Source of the DNA: a bacterium
Lineage (GTDB): Bacteria; Chloroflexota; Chloroflexia; Thermomicrobiales; UBA6265
Length of the DNA: 12,662 bases
Assembly (NCBI GenBank): GCA_029977305.1
Contig: JAPOLF010000036.1
Coordinates: 1-12,662 of the forward strand
Direction of reading: 5' to 3'
Under the pieces are notes generated by a model, which had not been told where the DNA came from, did not search any database, and saw only the letters and a list, made by a program, of their open reading frames with translations. This document shows positions 6,684 to 12,662 of this stretch, one piece after another; the stretch's first letter is position 1, and every line of letters begins with the position of its first letter. The translations under genes and the position numbers were made by a program.

Positions 6684-7304
6684 TCAACTCGCCGCCGTCT
6701 CACCACCGTGCCGCATCCTCTTGACCACCTTCGGGATCGCCAACACAAGCGTCACCACGACCAGCAGCACCACGATCGCCCACGGGCCACCGATGCGGTT
6801 CGCCAGCCATTCCTCGGCCTTCGCGACATCGTCCCGGAACCACCACCCCAACCCGAGCGGCAACCCGATCCAGATGCACGCCGCCGGGAACGCACCAAGC
6901 ACGAAATCTCGCACGCGGATCCCGAACGCCCCGGCCCCGATCGTCAGGCCGATCCGCACGATCGGCACCAACCGCAGCACGAAGATCGCCAGTGGATCCC
7001 GTCCGTGCAGGCGTTGTCGCCAACTGTTGAACGCGACGTAGGCCTTCGCCTGCGTTGCCTGCAACTTCGCCGGCAAGCGCGGTCCGGCAAACCGCGCCAC
7101 GTAGAGCAGGGACATCGTGCCGGCCATCTCCGCCAGCACCAAGACGGCAAAGACCGCGGCCAACTGCTGCGGCGTCTTCACCACCGCGGAGCCGACCGCG
7201 AGCAGGATCACCTTGACCGGCACCCCGGTCGGGATGCCGAGCGAGCTGATGTAGACGAGCAGTGCCGCGAGCGGCACCCCGTGGCGGATGATCGCCTCTT
7301 CCAC
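6684..7304 (-). CDS. DedA/VTT-family membrane protein
   Basis: A 206-residue integral membrane protein of the DedA (VTT, SNARE-associated) family. Members recycle or flip lipids such as undecaprenyl phosphate or phospholipids across the inner membrane. Visible features: an N-terminal hydrophobic/re-entrant stretch with GIPTGVPVKV (23-32), a helix with AEMAGTMSLLYVARFAG (58-74) that matches the family's G/Y pattern, and the key FVLRLVPIVRIGL segment (108-120) with R111 and R117 around P114. Helices follow at about 134-155 and 175-193, and the tail is basic. The acidic residue often found in the first re-entrant motif is not evident. The GTG start at 7304 is fixed by a TAG immediately before it in the same frame. 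That TAG ends an 11-codon ORF coupled to the upstream acyltransferase-PHP gene. A weak GAGGG lies about 9 bases before the start. Confidence 0.82.
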   Translation of the reverse strand: MEEAIIRHGVPLAALLVYISSLGIPTGVPVKVILLAVGSAVVKTPQQLAAVFAVLVLAEMAGTMSLLYVARFAGPRLPAKLQATQAKAYVAFNSWRQRLHGRDPLAIFVLRLVPIVRIGLTIGAGAFGIRVRDFVLGAFPAACIWIGLPLGLGWWFRDDVAKAEEWLANRIGGPWAIVVLLVVVTLVLAIPKVVKRMRHGGETAAS

Positions 7305-7340
7305 CTAGTGCTGCCCTCGGCACGAGCGGTGGGTGCTCAT
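7305..7340 (-). CDS. 11-codon ORF between the fusion gene and the DedA-like gene
   Basis: ATG at 7340 overlaps the fusion gene stop codon by four bases (ATGA) and has GGAGGAG about 3-9 bases upstream, the best ribosome binding site near this junction. It reads MSTHRSCRGQH and ends at TAG 7307-7305, directly followed in the same frame by the DedA GTG. It may pass ribosomes to the DedA start. Alternatively, the TAG may have cut off the original N terminus of the DedA protein. A stable peptide is not implied. Confidence 0.4.
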   Translation of the reverse strand: MSTHRSCRGQH

Positions 7341-9076
7341 CGCTCCTCCACCGGCTCTGCCACGCCGACCGGCACCGGCCGCGCCCCATCTGCTCGCAGC
7401 CGCGCTCCCTCGAGGATGCGCTGTCGCACCGGTTCGACCCCGCTACGCTCCCGCCACGGCAACATCCAACTCGCCAACGATTGCCTGATGTGCACATCGC
7501 CCGGCATGGTCACGCCGCCGGGCAGCGTCGCTGCCCGCGTGGTCCGGGTCCGAATAGCAGTCACCAGATCCTCGATGCCATCGCCCGGGTACTGGGTCAC
7601 GTGCCGACCGAGTTGCCCACCCGCCAGATGCGCATCACTCCCCCCCAACACCGCGATGCCGTATCGACGCGCCGCATGCTCGAGCGTGCGGTTCTGCCAG
7701 CCCACCAGCGGGTAGCACGTCTCCATCGCATCGGGGAGCAACCCCTCCGCCGCAAGCCCGCGCAACTGCCGCTTCCACAGGATCGGATGCGGATGCACCA
7801 GCACCACGATCGCGCCCGGGATCTCTCGCGCCCAGCGCACGATCTCCGGCAGCGGTGTCCCCGCTTTGGGGATGCGTGACGGCACGTCTTCGGGGAAGAG
7901 CACGCTCACGTGGACGATCCGGCCGCGCGCGGTGAGTTCAACCCCCGGGATCACCGCAACCTCGCCGTCATCACGCTCATGCGTCATCGCCCATGTGCGG
8001 GCGACCTCGATGTGGTCGTGATCGGTGATGCCGATCACCCGCACCCCGTTCGCCCGGGCAGCCTCGCGCCACTCGTCGATCGAGCGCAGGCCGTCACTGC
8101 CATGGGTGTGCAGGTGGAGCTCCGCCTGCTGCAAGGAGGTGGACTTGGCATTTCCGGGCGTCGACCAGATGGGGGTCAGCATCGACCACTGCGCGAGATT
8201 CGTCCGCAGCAGCCCCTCAAGCGATCGCGCCGCCTGCCCGAGCGTCACGGCAGGATCGGCAGCCGGCACCACCGCCGGGGCGATCTCGATCGACTGTCGC
8301 CCGAGCGGGCGGTAGCGCGCCATTACCGGGATCACCACCGACCGCGTCGCCCGCGCCAACCGCGCCGGGCCGATCGGCATCCGGATCGTGCTGTCGAAGA
8401 AGGGCACGTTGAGCGACGGCGTCGGGGTCGGCTCATCCACCAGCAAGACGACGATGCCGTTGTTGCGCAGGGTCCGCTGCAGCGCCATCGCCAGTTTCTG
8501 CGGTTGTTCATCCACCGGGATGATCGTCAGGGCGCCTTTGCCGAGCGTGTCGACGAACCAGTCCATCACCGCATCGGAGCGGAGCGGTTGGAACATCCGC
8601 GCGACGACCACCAATTCCCCCTCGAAGCCCTGATCGGCCAGCCATCGCCGACCCATCATCGCCAGCGTCGTGTAGGGCCCCGCATGCGGCGCGACGAGGA
8701 TGATCCCCCGCTGCCCGAGGTGCGGCAGGATGTGCTCGAGGCCGCGAGCGGAGAACCGGCTCGCGTCAGGTGGGTCGATGCTCGCCCGCAGGGTGTGGAT
8801 CACGGTCCGCACGTGGCTGCCGATCATGCTCGCCCCGAGCCACCAGCCGCGGAACCCCGGCGGCGATCCGTAATGGGTGTGCCGCACATTGGCCAGCACC
8901 ACGTGGCGCTTCCCGGTCAGCATCGAGGCGAGGCCGACGACCATGCTCAGCGCGACCCAGATCGGCATCGGCACCAGCCGCGTGATCCACGCCAAGCCGA
9001 TGATCACCGACACGACCACGCGATCGCGCACCTTGTCTGATCCTCCGCCGTCGTCTCGGCTCGAGGTGTCGTCCAC
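7337..9076 (-). CDS. Fused LpxL-like lysophospholipid acyltransferase and PHP phosphoesterase
   Basis: A 579-residue two-domain protein. Residues about 17-305 are an LpxL/HtrB-type acyltransferase that transfers acyl groups to lipids at the inner membrane. Evidence: a hydrophobic N-terminal anchor (about 20-52), RHVVLANVRHTH (58-69), ILVAPHAGPYTTL around H131, LLVDEP with VPFFDSTIRMPIGPARLAR (211-242), and a closing LAQWSMLTPIW (294-304). The HX4(D/E) catalytic dyad is incomplete: T136 replaces the acidic residue. Residues about 318-515 are a PHP metal-dependent phosphoesterase with all usual ligand motifs: HLHTH (321-325), TDHDH (351-355), GVE (E380), HPHP (428-431) and GGSDAH (D481, H483). 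The tail beyond 520 is unassigned. I start it at GTG 9076 because AGGAG (9088-9084) is 7 bases away; ATG 9082 would be only one base from it. The frame stays open to 10033, but that extension is antisense to the next gene. First gene of the minus operon. Confidence 0.85.
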   Translation of the reverse strand: MDDTSSRDDGGGSDKVRDRVVVSVIIGLAWITRLVPMPIWVALSMVVGLASMLTGKRHVVLANVRHTHYGSPPGFRGWWLGASMIGSHVRTVIHTLRASIDPPDASRFSARGLEHILPHLGQRGIILVAPHAGPYTTLAMMGRRWLADQGFEGELVVVARMFQPLRSDAVMDWFVDTLGKGALTIIPVDEQPQKLAMALQRTLRNNGIVVLLVDEPTPTPSLNVPFFDSTIRMPIGPARLARATRSVVIPVMARYRPLGRQSIEIAPAVVPAADPAVTLGQAARSLEGLLRTNLAQWSMLTPIWSTPGNAKSTSLQQAELHLHTHGSDGLRSIDEWREAARANGVRVIGITDHDHIEVARTWAMTHERDDGEVAVIPGVELTARGRIVHVSVLFPEDVPSRIPKAGTPLPEIVRWAREIPGAIVVLVHPHPILWKRQLRGLAAEGLLPDAMETCYPLVGWQNRTLEHAARRYGIAVLGGSDAHLAGGQLGRHVTQYPGDGIEDLVTAIRTRTTRAATLPGGVTMPGDVHIRQSLASWMLPWRERSGVEPVRQRILEGARLRADGARPVPVGVAEPVEER

Positions 9077-9244
9077 GCACATGCTCCTGAACCGGCGACC
9101 CGTTGCCGGTGACCGACCGCGTCGGGCTTGAGGGGTGAGGAGGTGACTCCTGCCGTCCGACCACCGTGGGTGGGGGCGCGGCAAGTATAGGGGTGCGCGG
9201 CATCGCGGCTTTATCCGGGGGCATCTCCGCCGTAAACTCTCCAA
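9077..9244. promoter_or_regulatory. Divergent promoter region of the fusion operon and the Vps62-like gene
   Basis: 168 bases between divergent starts. On the plus strand TTTATC (9210-9215), a 17-base spacer and TAAACT (9233-9238) form a plausible promoter whose predicted start site is the A of the ATG at 9245. On the minus strand TATACT (9189-9184) is a good -10 without a matching -35; transcription from it would give a leader of about 100 bases. In that leader ACCGGC (9091-9096) can pair with GCCGGT (9105-9110) just ahead of the AGGAG ribosome binding site. Further inverted and G-rich tracts (9164-9177) have no clear meaning. Confidence 0.45.
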
Positions 9245-11125
9245 ATGCGGACCTTGGCTCACAAATTCGCGCGGCGGATGCCCCTCGGCAGTGCCGTGGT
9301 GATGCTCCTGCTCACCACGGTGATCGCCTCGGGTGTTCTGCTGCCGCCCGCCGCCGCCGTCGCCATCTCGCCGGAAGAGGAATTGGTCCAGCGGTACGCC
9401 CCGATCGCCTACCTCAGCACGCAAAAGTCCCCGTGTGACCCCGAGGCGGAGCCGTACATCATGGCTCCGGTCGACATCGTCTATGGCAACCCGGACATCC
9501 TGCTGCGGGAAGATCCGGACAACGCGGTGGTCGCCGAGGGAATCGAGGGATCCACGATCCACCGGAAGGATCTCGGGTACTACATCGATCTCCCCGGCAA
9601 TGCCCGCCTCCCCACCTGCACTTACGAACTGGATGCCCGCGAGGCGATGAAGGGCTACGAACCCACGGTCTATGCCCACATCGCCCGAGAGGAAGGTCAG
9701 GACGGTCTCGCCATCCAGTATTGGTTCTACTGGTGGTACAACGACTTCAACAACAAACACGAGAGCGACTGGGAGATGATCCAGGTCCTCTTCGACGTCA
9801 ACACCGTCGAGGAGGCGCTGCAGACCGACCCGGTGGAGGTCGCGTTCTCCCAGCATGAGGGTGGCGAGGTTGCTGCCTGGGACGCCCCCAAACTCGAACG
9901 GGAGGGCACCCATCCGGTCGTCTACCCCTCCCGCGGATCGCATGCCGCGTACTACGGGCCTGCGGTGTGGGTCGGCTGGGGCAGCCAAGGTTCGGGGTTC
10001 GGTTGCGACGACACCCAGAACAGCGACCGGCACGTCGCTCCCGCTGTCGTGCTGCTCCCCGACGACCCATCAAGCATCAACGATCCCAATTCACCATACG
10101 CGTGGCTCACGTACCAAGGTCACTGGGGCGAGCGCGGTTGGAGTTTCTACAACGGCCCCACCGGCCCCGCCATGAAGGCGCGCTGGACCACTCCGATCAG
10201 TTGGCAGGATGATCTCCGCCGCAGTTCGATCGCCCTCTACCGCGGCCCCAGCGTCGGCCCGGCCACCAGCACCGTCTTCTGCACGGTGATCGGCACCAGT
10301 TCGGACATCGTCACGCTGTTCGGTCCGAAACCGTGGTTGGTGATCCTCATGGCAGCGCTCGTGCTCGCGGTCATCGCCGTGATGCTCACCGTGGCGCGTC
10401 GGACGCTTGTGGGGGCGTGGCTCATCTATCGTCATGCACCTTGGGTGTTCATCCGGATCGGGTTGCTGCTGGCGCCGCTGACACTGATCGGCTCTGCACT
10501 GCGATGGGGGATGAACACGTCCAGCAGTCTCGCCGAGCGGTTGCCGTTCGATGAGGACCATCCCGGCGTGCAATTGGTCTTCTCCCTCGAAGGGCCGATT
10601 CAGACGGTCATCCTGCTTGCCGTGGTCGGGCCCATGGTGATCTGGTCGACGAAGGAGCTCCTCAGCGGACGGCAACCCGGGTTCCGCTCATCCTTCACGG
10701 CGGTGCGCCCGCGCATGCTCCCGGTGTTGTGGACCCAGATCGTCATGTACACGTTCGTCATCATCCTGACGTTGACGATCATCGGGATTCCGTTCGCGAT
10801 CAACCGCTTCGTCCGCTGGCAATTCGGGGATCAGGCCGCCACGCTGGACGAGGTCCGCGGCAGGGCTGCCCTGCGCGCCAGTTCCTCTTCGAGCAAGGGT
10901 CGCTGGTGGCAGATCGTCGCGACGTTGCCGGTGCTCTTCGTGCTCGGCGCAACGATCGGGCCGTTGGTGGGCATCGCGTTGCTCCTCGGCCCGAAGATGC
11001 AGATCGACATTGCCAACGGCATCGGATCGATCATCTACTCCGTCACCATGCCATTCGCGGTGATCGGCATGACGCTCCTCTACCTCGCCGGCAAACCGAC
11101 GATCGAACCACACACAGAGGACTAG
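9245..11125 (+). CDS. Vps62/NPP1-like exported domain fused to a six-helix membrane domain
   Basis: A 626-residue envelope protein. Residues 14-40 form a signal peptide or anchor (hydrophobic, ending PPAAAVA). Residues about 45-345 form a non-cytoplasmic domain like Vps62 and the related NPP1/NLP fold: RYAPIAYLST, YWFYWWYNDF, then KHESDWEMIQV with H172, D175 and E177 spaced as in the GHRHDWE metal site of NLP toxins (D167 may be a further ligand), FSQHEGGE (201-208), and YPSRGSHAAYY with H233. Four Cys could pair. From about 365 there are six hydrophobic helices. One is followed by INRFVRWQFGDQAATLDE and ALRASSSSSKGRWWQ, a pattern like bacterial membrane domains of the GDPD-associated/DUF975 type. 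The function is unknown; a lipid- or sugar-binding sensor or envelope factor is possible. No ribosome binding site precedes the ATG, so the mRNA is probably leaderless. It is divergent from the acyltransferase-PHP operon. Confidence 0.75.
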   Translation: MRTLAHKFARRMPLGSAVVMLLLTTVIASGVLLPPAAAVAISPEEELVQRYAPIAYLSTQKSPCDPEAEPYIMAPVDIVYGNPDILLREDPDNAVVAEGIEGSTIHRKDLGYYIDLPGNARLPTCTYELDAREAMKGYEPTVYAHIAREEGQDGLAIQYWFYWWYNDFNNKHESDWEMIQVLFDVNTVEEALQTDPVEVAFSQHEGGEVAAWDAPKLEREGTHPVVYPSRGSHAAYYGPAVWVGWGSQGSGFGCDDTQNSDRHVAPAVVLLPDDPSSINDPNSPYAWLTYQGHWGERGWSFYNGPTGPAMKARWTTPISWQDDLRRSSIALYRGPSVGPATSTVFCTVIGTSSDIVTLFGPKPWLVILMAALVLAVIAVMLTVARRTLVGAWLIYRHAPWVFIRIGLLLAPLTLIGSALRWGMNTSSSLAERLPFDEDHPGVQLVFSLEGPIQTVILLAVVGPMVIWSTKELLSGRQPGFRSSFTAVRPRMLPVLWTQIVMYTFVIILTLTIIGIPFAINRFVRWQFGDQAATLDEVRGRAALRASSSSSKGRWWQIVATLPVLFVLGATIGPLVGIALLLGPKMQIDIANGIGSIIYSVTMPFAVIGMTLLYLAGKPTIEPHTED

Positions 11126-11162
11126 GCTGGCGAGGGCGCCACTCCCTACCCCTCAGCCAGCC
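11125..11162. terminator. Possible shared hairpin at a convergent gene junction
   Basis: GGCTGG (11125-11130) pairs with CCAGCC (11157-11162) and GAGGG (11132-11136) with CCCTC (11150-11154), with a small internal loop and a 13-base loop. It spans the 20-base gap between the Vps62-like gene and the minus-strand helical protein gene and includes both stop regions. No T-run is present, so the call is tentative. Confidence 0.35.
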
Positions 11163-11460
11163 ACGCCACGATCTCGGCCTCCAACGATTCCACCTCGATC
11201 GCCTCTGCCAGTGCCTCGCCGAGATTCTCCCGCAGGAGCGGACCGGTCTCGCGTTGCGCGATCTCCGCGACGCGCCGCGAGACGGCCGCTGAATCCACGC
11301 CACCCATCGCCTCGATCTCGGTTGCCAGCGCGCGCAGGCGCACCTGCGTGATGGTCACCTGCGCGGCGAGATGGGCCACCGTCCGGGTCAGCGTCTCCAG
11401 CCACTCCGACTCCGGGGTGGGGACGATGGCATCGTCACTTGAGAGGGGCAGGAATTCCAT
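11146..11460 (-). CDS. Small helical/coiled-coil protein of unknown function
   Basis: A 104-residue acidic protein that I do not recognise. After a 19-residue polar N terminus (MEFLPLSSDDAIVPTPESE) it is predicted to be almost all helix. Residues about 20-50 (WLETLTRTVAHLAAQV and onward) have heptad-like spacing of Leu/Val/Ala with charged residues between, suggesting a coiled coil. A second amphipathic block covers about 56-103. No Cys, membrane segment or catalytic motif is seen. The start at ATG 11460 is strongly supported by GGAGGT (11472-11467) six bases away; an in-frame ATG at 11490 would add 10 residues and lacks such a site. It is divergent from the secreted NTF2/cupredoxin-like gene, with 121 bases between the starts. 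It could be an oligomerising or partner-binding small protein, but nothing in the sequence says which partner. Confidence 0.68.
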   Translation of the reverse strand: MEFLPLSSDDAIVPTPESEWLETLTRTVAHLAAQVTITQVRLRALATEIEAMGGVDSAAVSRRVAEIAQRETGPLLRENLGEALAEAIEVESLEAEIVAWLAEG

Positions 11461-11581
11461 GGGGTTACCTCCGTGCGGACAGGTCTCCATGATATGGCCT
11501 ACACTTCACCTACCCGCAACCCGCACTGCAGAAGATGCCATCGAGGTGGGCAACCCCGCTCGAGAGAGGGTGCAGGTCATC
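11461..11581. promoter_or_regulatory. Divergent promoter region 11461-11581
   Basis: On the plus strand CGGACA (11476-11481), an 18-base spacer and TACACT (11500-11505) form a fair promoter for the secreted protein gene. On the minus strand TATCAT (11494-11489) is a good -10 with a weak -35 (GCGGGT) 17 bases upstream; it lies about 20 bases before the GGAGGT site of the small helical protein. The two -10 elements are close, so polymerase binding at one may hinder the other. Confidence 0.38.
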
Positions 11582-12544
11582 ATGGGCTGGAATATGACGC
11601 AATGCCGGCGCGCCCTGTTCGCATGGGCCATGGCTCTCGTGATGCTCATCGGTGGGGTGCTCATCCCGCCGGTTGGCGACACGCTCGCCGCCACCTCCTG
11701 CGCACGCCCGGCGACCCATGCGGCCGTCCCGACCACAACTCCGGCCCCTGCAGCGACCACCACTGCGGCCACCCCGATCGCGAAGCCACGCAACGGGTCC
11801 CCCGATGACGCCGCGCAGCTCACCGCCGATCTCGAGGCGCTTGCTCGCGCGCTTGCCGCCTGCCTCAGCGCCAACGATGCCGCCATGGTGGCGAAGCTGA
11901 CGACCGCGTCGTATCTCGGCAACCTCTACGGGTCCGCCGATCCGCTGCCGAAAGAGCAATACCTCGCCGCCGCGGCGGACCTCGATCCGATCCCGATGCG
12001 CATCGTCTCCGTCACCAACGCGGCCCAGCGTGGCACGGGAGCCGCCACCGCCGAGGTGCTGTCGGTCATTGGCAACCAGTTGATCCGGAGCGAATGGGAC
12101 TTCGTGCAAGCGCCCGCTGATGAACGGGAGACGGGCAAGAGCGCGTGGCAGGTCAACGCGGAGCGTGAACTCGCGCTCAAAGTGCCAAGCGACTCCGAGG
12201 TGCTCGACGTGCGATTGACCGAGTGGGCGATCACCATCGACCCCACCACCACCGGACCGAACGTGGTGCTCCAAGGCACCAACACCGGCAAGCAGGATCA
12301 CGAGATGCTCGTGCTCCGCCTGAAACCGGGATTCACCGTGCAGGATCTGTTGCGCGCCGCCGGACCCGGCCTACCGGACGAGGTCACCTTCGTCGGTCAG
12401 CGCACGGTCGCGTCAGGCGGTTCGGCCGATCTCATCCTGACTGAACTGCCGAAGGGCGAGTACCTCGTGACGTCGCTCTTCTCCACACCGGACGGCACGC
12501 CCGAGCTCGCCAAGGGCATGTCCGCGCTCTTCACGGTGCGCTGA
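11582..12544 (+). CDS. Secreted NTF2-like plus cupredoxin-like protein
   Basis: A 320-residue exported protein. It begins with a signal peptide (basic CRR at 8-10, hydrophobic 11-30, likely cleavage after about 36), followed by a flexible Pro/Thr/Ala linker (about 41-70). Residues about 75-200 look like an NTF2/SnoaL-type cone fold: two helices with Ala/Leu repeats, then a PLPKEQYLAAAADLDPIP helix and strands ending SAWQVNAERELAL. Residues about 207-320 match a cupredoxin-like beta sandwich: NTGKQDHEMLVLRLKPG (235-250), KGEYLVTSLF (291-300) and KGMSALFTV (311-319). Of the type 1 copper ligand positions, H240 and M313 are kept, but Cys is S298 and the second His appears to be E308, so copper binding is unlikely. 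ATG 11582 is preferred, with the purine-rich GAGAGAGGG at 11562-11570 upstream; GTG 11570 and ATG 11594 are alternatives. The function is unknown, probably extracellular. Confidence 0.75.
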   Translation: MGWNMTQCRRALFAWAMALVMLIGGVLIPPVGDTLAATSCARPATHAAVPTTTPAPAATTTAATPIAKPRNGSPDDAAQLTADLEALARALAACLSANDAAMVAKLTTASYLGNLYGSADPLPKEQYLAAAADLDPIPMRIVSVTNAAQRGTGAATAEVLSVIGNQLIRSEWDFVQAPADERETGKSAWQVNAERELALKVPSDSEVLDVRLTEWAITIDPTTTGPNVVLQGTNTGKQDHEMLVLRLKPGFTVQDLLRAAGPGLPDEVTFVGQRTVASGGSADLILTELPKGEYLVTSLFSTPDGTPELAKGMSALFTVR

Positions 12545-12646
12545 GTCCCACCTCGCCTATCCTGCCGTTACACTGCGGGAAGATGTGGCCCCTCGTCCGC
12601 ATGGACGGGGGTGGCGGCTGAATGCCACGTGAATGGGAGGATCGCT
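12545..12646 (+). promoter_or_regulatory. Leader region with hairpin before the last gene
   Basis: CCCC-T-CGTCC (12589-12598) pairs with GGACGGGGG (12603-12611) around a GCAT loop, giving a 9-bp stem with one bulged T and no T-run after it. TACACT (12570-12575) could be a -10 element, the same hexamer as in the 11500 promoter, but no -35 is evident. If this is a promoter, the hairpin lies in the 5' leader of the next gene. Otherwise it may terminate the secreted protein transcript. Confidence 0.35.
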
Positions 12647-12662
12647 ATGCGACAACCGCTGC
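12647..12662 (+). CDS. Start of a further gene, cut by the window edge
   Basis: ATG at 12647 has GGGAGG (12635-12640) at the ideal 6-base spacing. Only five codons (MRQPL) are inside the window, so nothing can be said about the product. Confidence 0.55.

Noticed and set aside
6624..7715. A 363-codon plus-strand ORF across the B3/4, DedA and fusion genes.
   Set aside because: Very rich in Arg/His/Pro with no domain; it is opposite three genes with clear family motifs.
7910..9040. A 376-codon plus-strand ORF.
   Set aside because: An Arg/His/Asp-rich antisense shadow of the acyltransferase-PHP gene.
9077..10033. The 319-codon upstream extension of the acyltransferase-PHP frame.
   Set aside because: It is antisense to the Vps62-like gene, has the Asp/His/Arg/Val-rich make-up of GC-rich shadow frames, and a good ribosome binding site marks GTG 9076.
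11348..11581. A 78-codon extension of the secreted protein.
   Set aside because: It overlaps the divergent small gene and would bury the signal peptide inside the protein.
11603..11632. A twin-arginine export signal in the NTF2/cupredoxin-like protein.
   Set aside because: CRRALFAW has the Arg pair but not the rest of the SRRxFLK pattern; a normal Sec signal fits.

Overview
The window is uniformly GC-rich, densely packed bacterial DNA with frequent GTG starts, clear AGGAGG-type ribosome binding sites and many one-base TGATG stop/start junctions. Together with the protein repertoire (a secreted NTF2-like plus cupredoxin-like protein, a CtpE-type P-ATPase, a long-leader-free envelope protein), this suggests a Chloroflexota bacterium of the Thermomicrobia type. 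That placement is an inference from protein style, not a search result. I see no rRNA, tRNA, CRISPR array, insertion sequence or phage gene.

Layout. (1) 2-118, minus: the first 39 codons of a membrane protein running off the left edge. (2) 286-5389, plus: a run of five genes. These are a CtpE-like P-type ATPase, a D-ribose pyranase (RbsD family) starting on the ATPase stop codon, a TauE/SafE exporter, a DUF1634 membrane protein starting on the exporter stop codon, and an MTA/SAH-nucleosidase-like enzyme. A 34-codon ORF may follow. (3) 5528-5860, plus: a small exported protein that is one-third aspartate in its mature part. A strong hairpin (5887-5912) separates it from the converging minus-strand genes. 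(4) 9076-5939, minus: an apparent operon reading leftward. Its genes are a fused LpxL-like acyltransferase plus PHP phosphoesterase, an 11-codon ORF, a DedA/VTT membrane protein and a B3/4-domain protein. (5) 9245-11125, plus: divergent from that operon across 168 bp, a 626-residue protein. It joins an exported Vps62/NPP1-like domain to a six-helix membrane bundle, and it looks leaderless. (6) 11460-11146, minus: a small helical protein of unknown function. (7) 11582-12544, plus: a secreted NTF2-like plus cupredoxin-like protein. (8) 12647 onward: the first codons of another gene with a good ribosome binding site.

How the genes may work together. The TauE/SafE-DUF1634 pair is a recurring pair and probably forms one anion export unit. 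The acyltransferase-PHP fusion, the DedA-family protein and the divergent Vps62-like membrane protein are all envelope or lipid related. They are the best candidate here for an undescribed functional module. The CtpE-like pump may move calcium, and an Asp-rich exported protein lies in the same strand run, but any link between them is speculative.

The most unusual points are: an acyltransferase-PHP fusion whose acyltransferase half lacks the acidic residue of the HX4(D/E) dyad; a bacterial Vps62/NPP1-like domain with the H-x-x-D-W-E site intact, tethered to a membrane bundle; a nucleosidase with Asn in place of the catalytic Asp; and a cupredoxin-like domain that lost half of its copper ligands.
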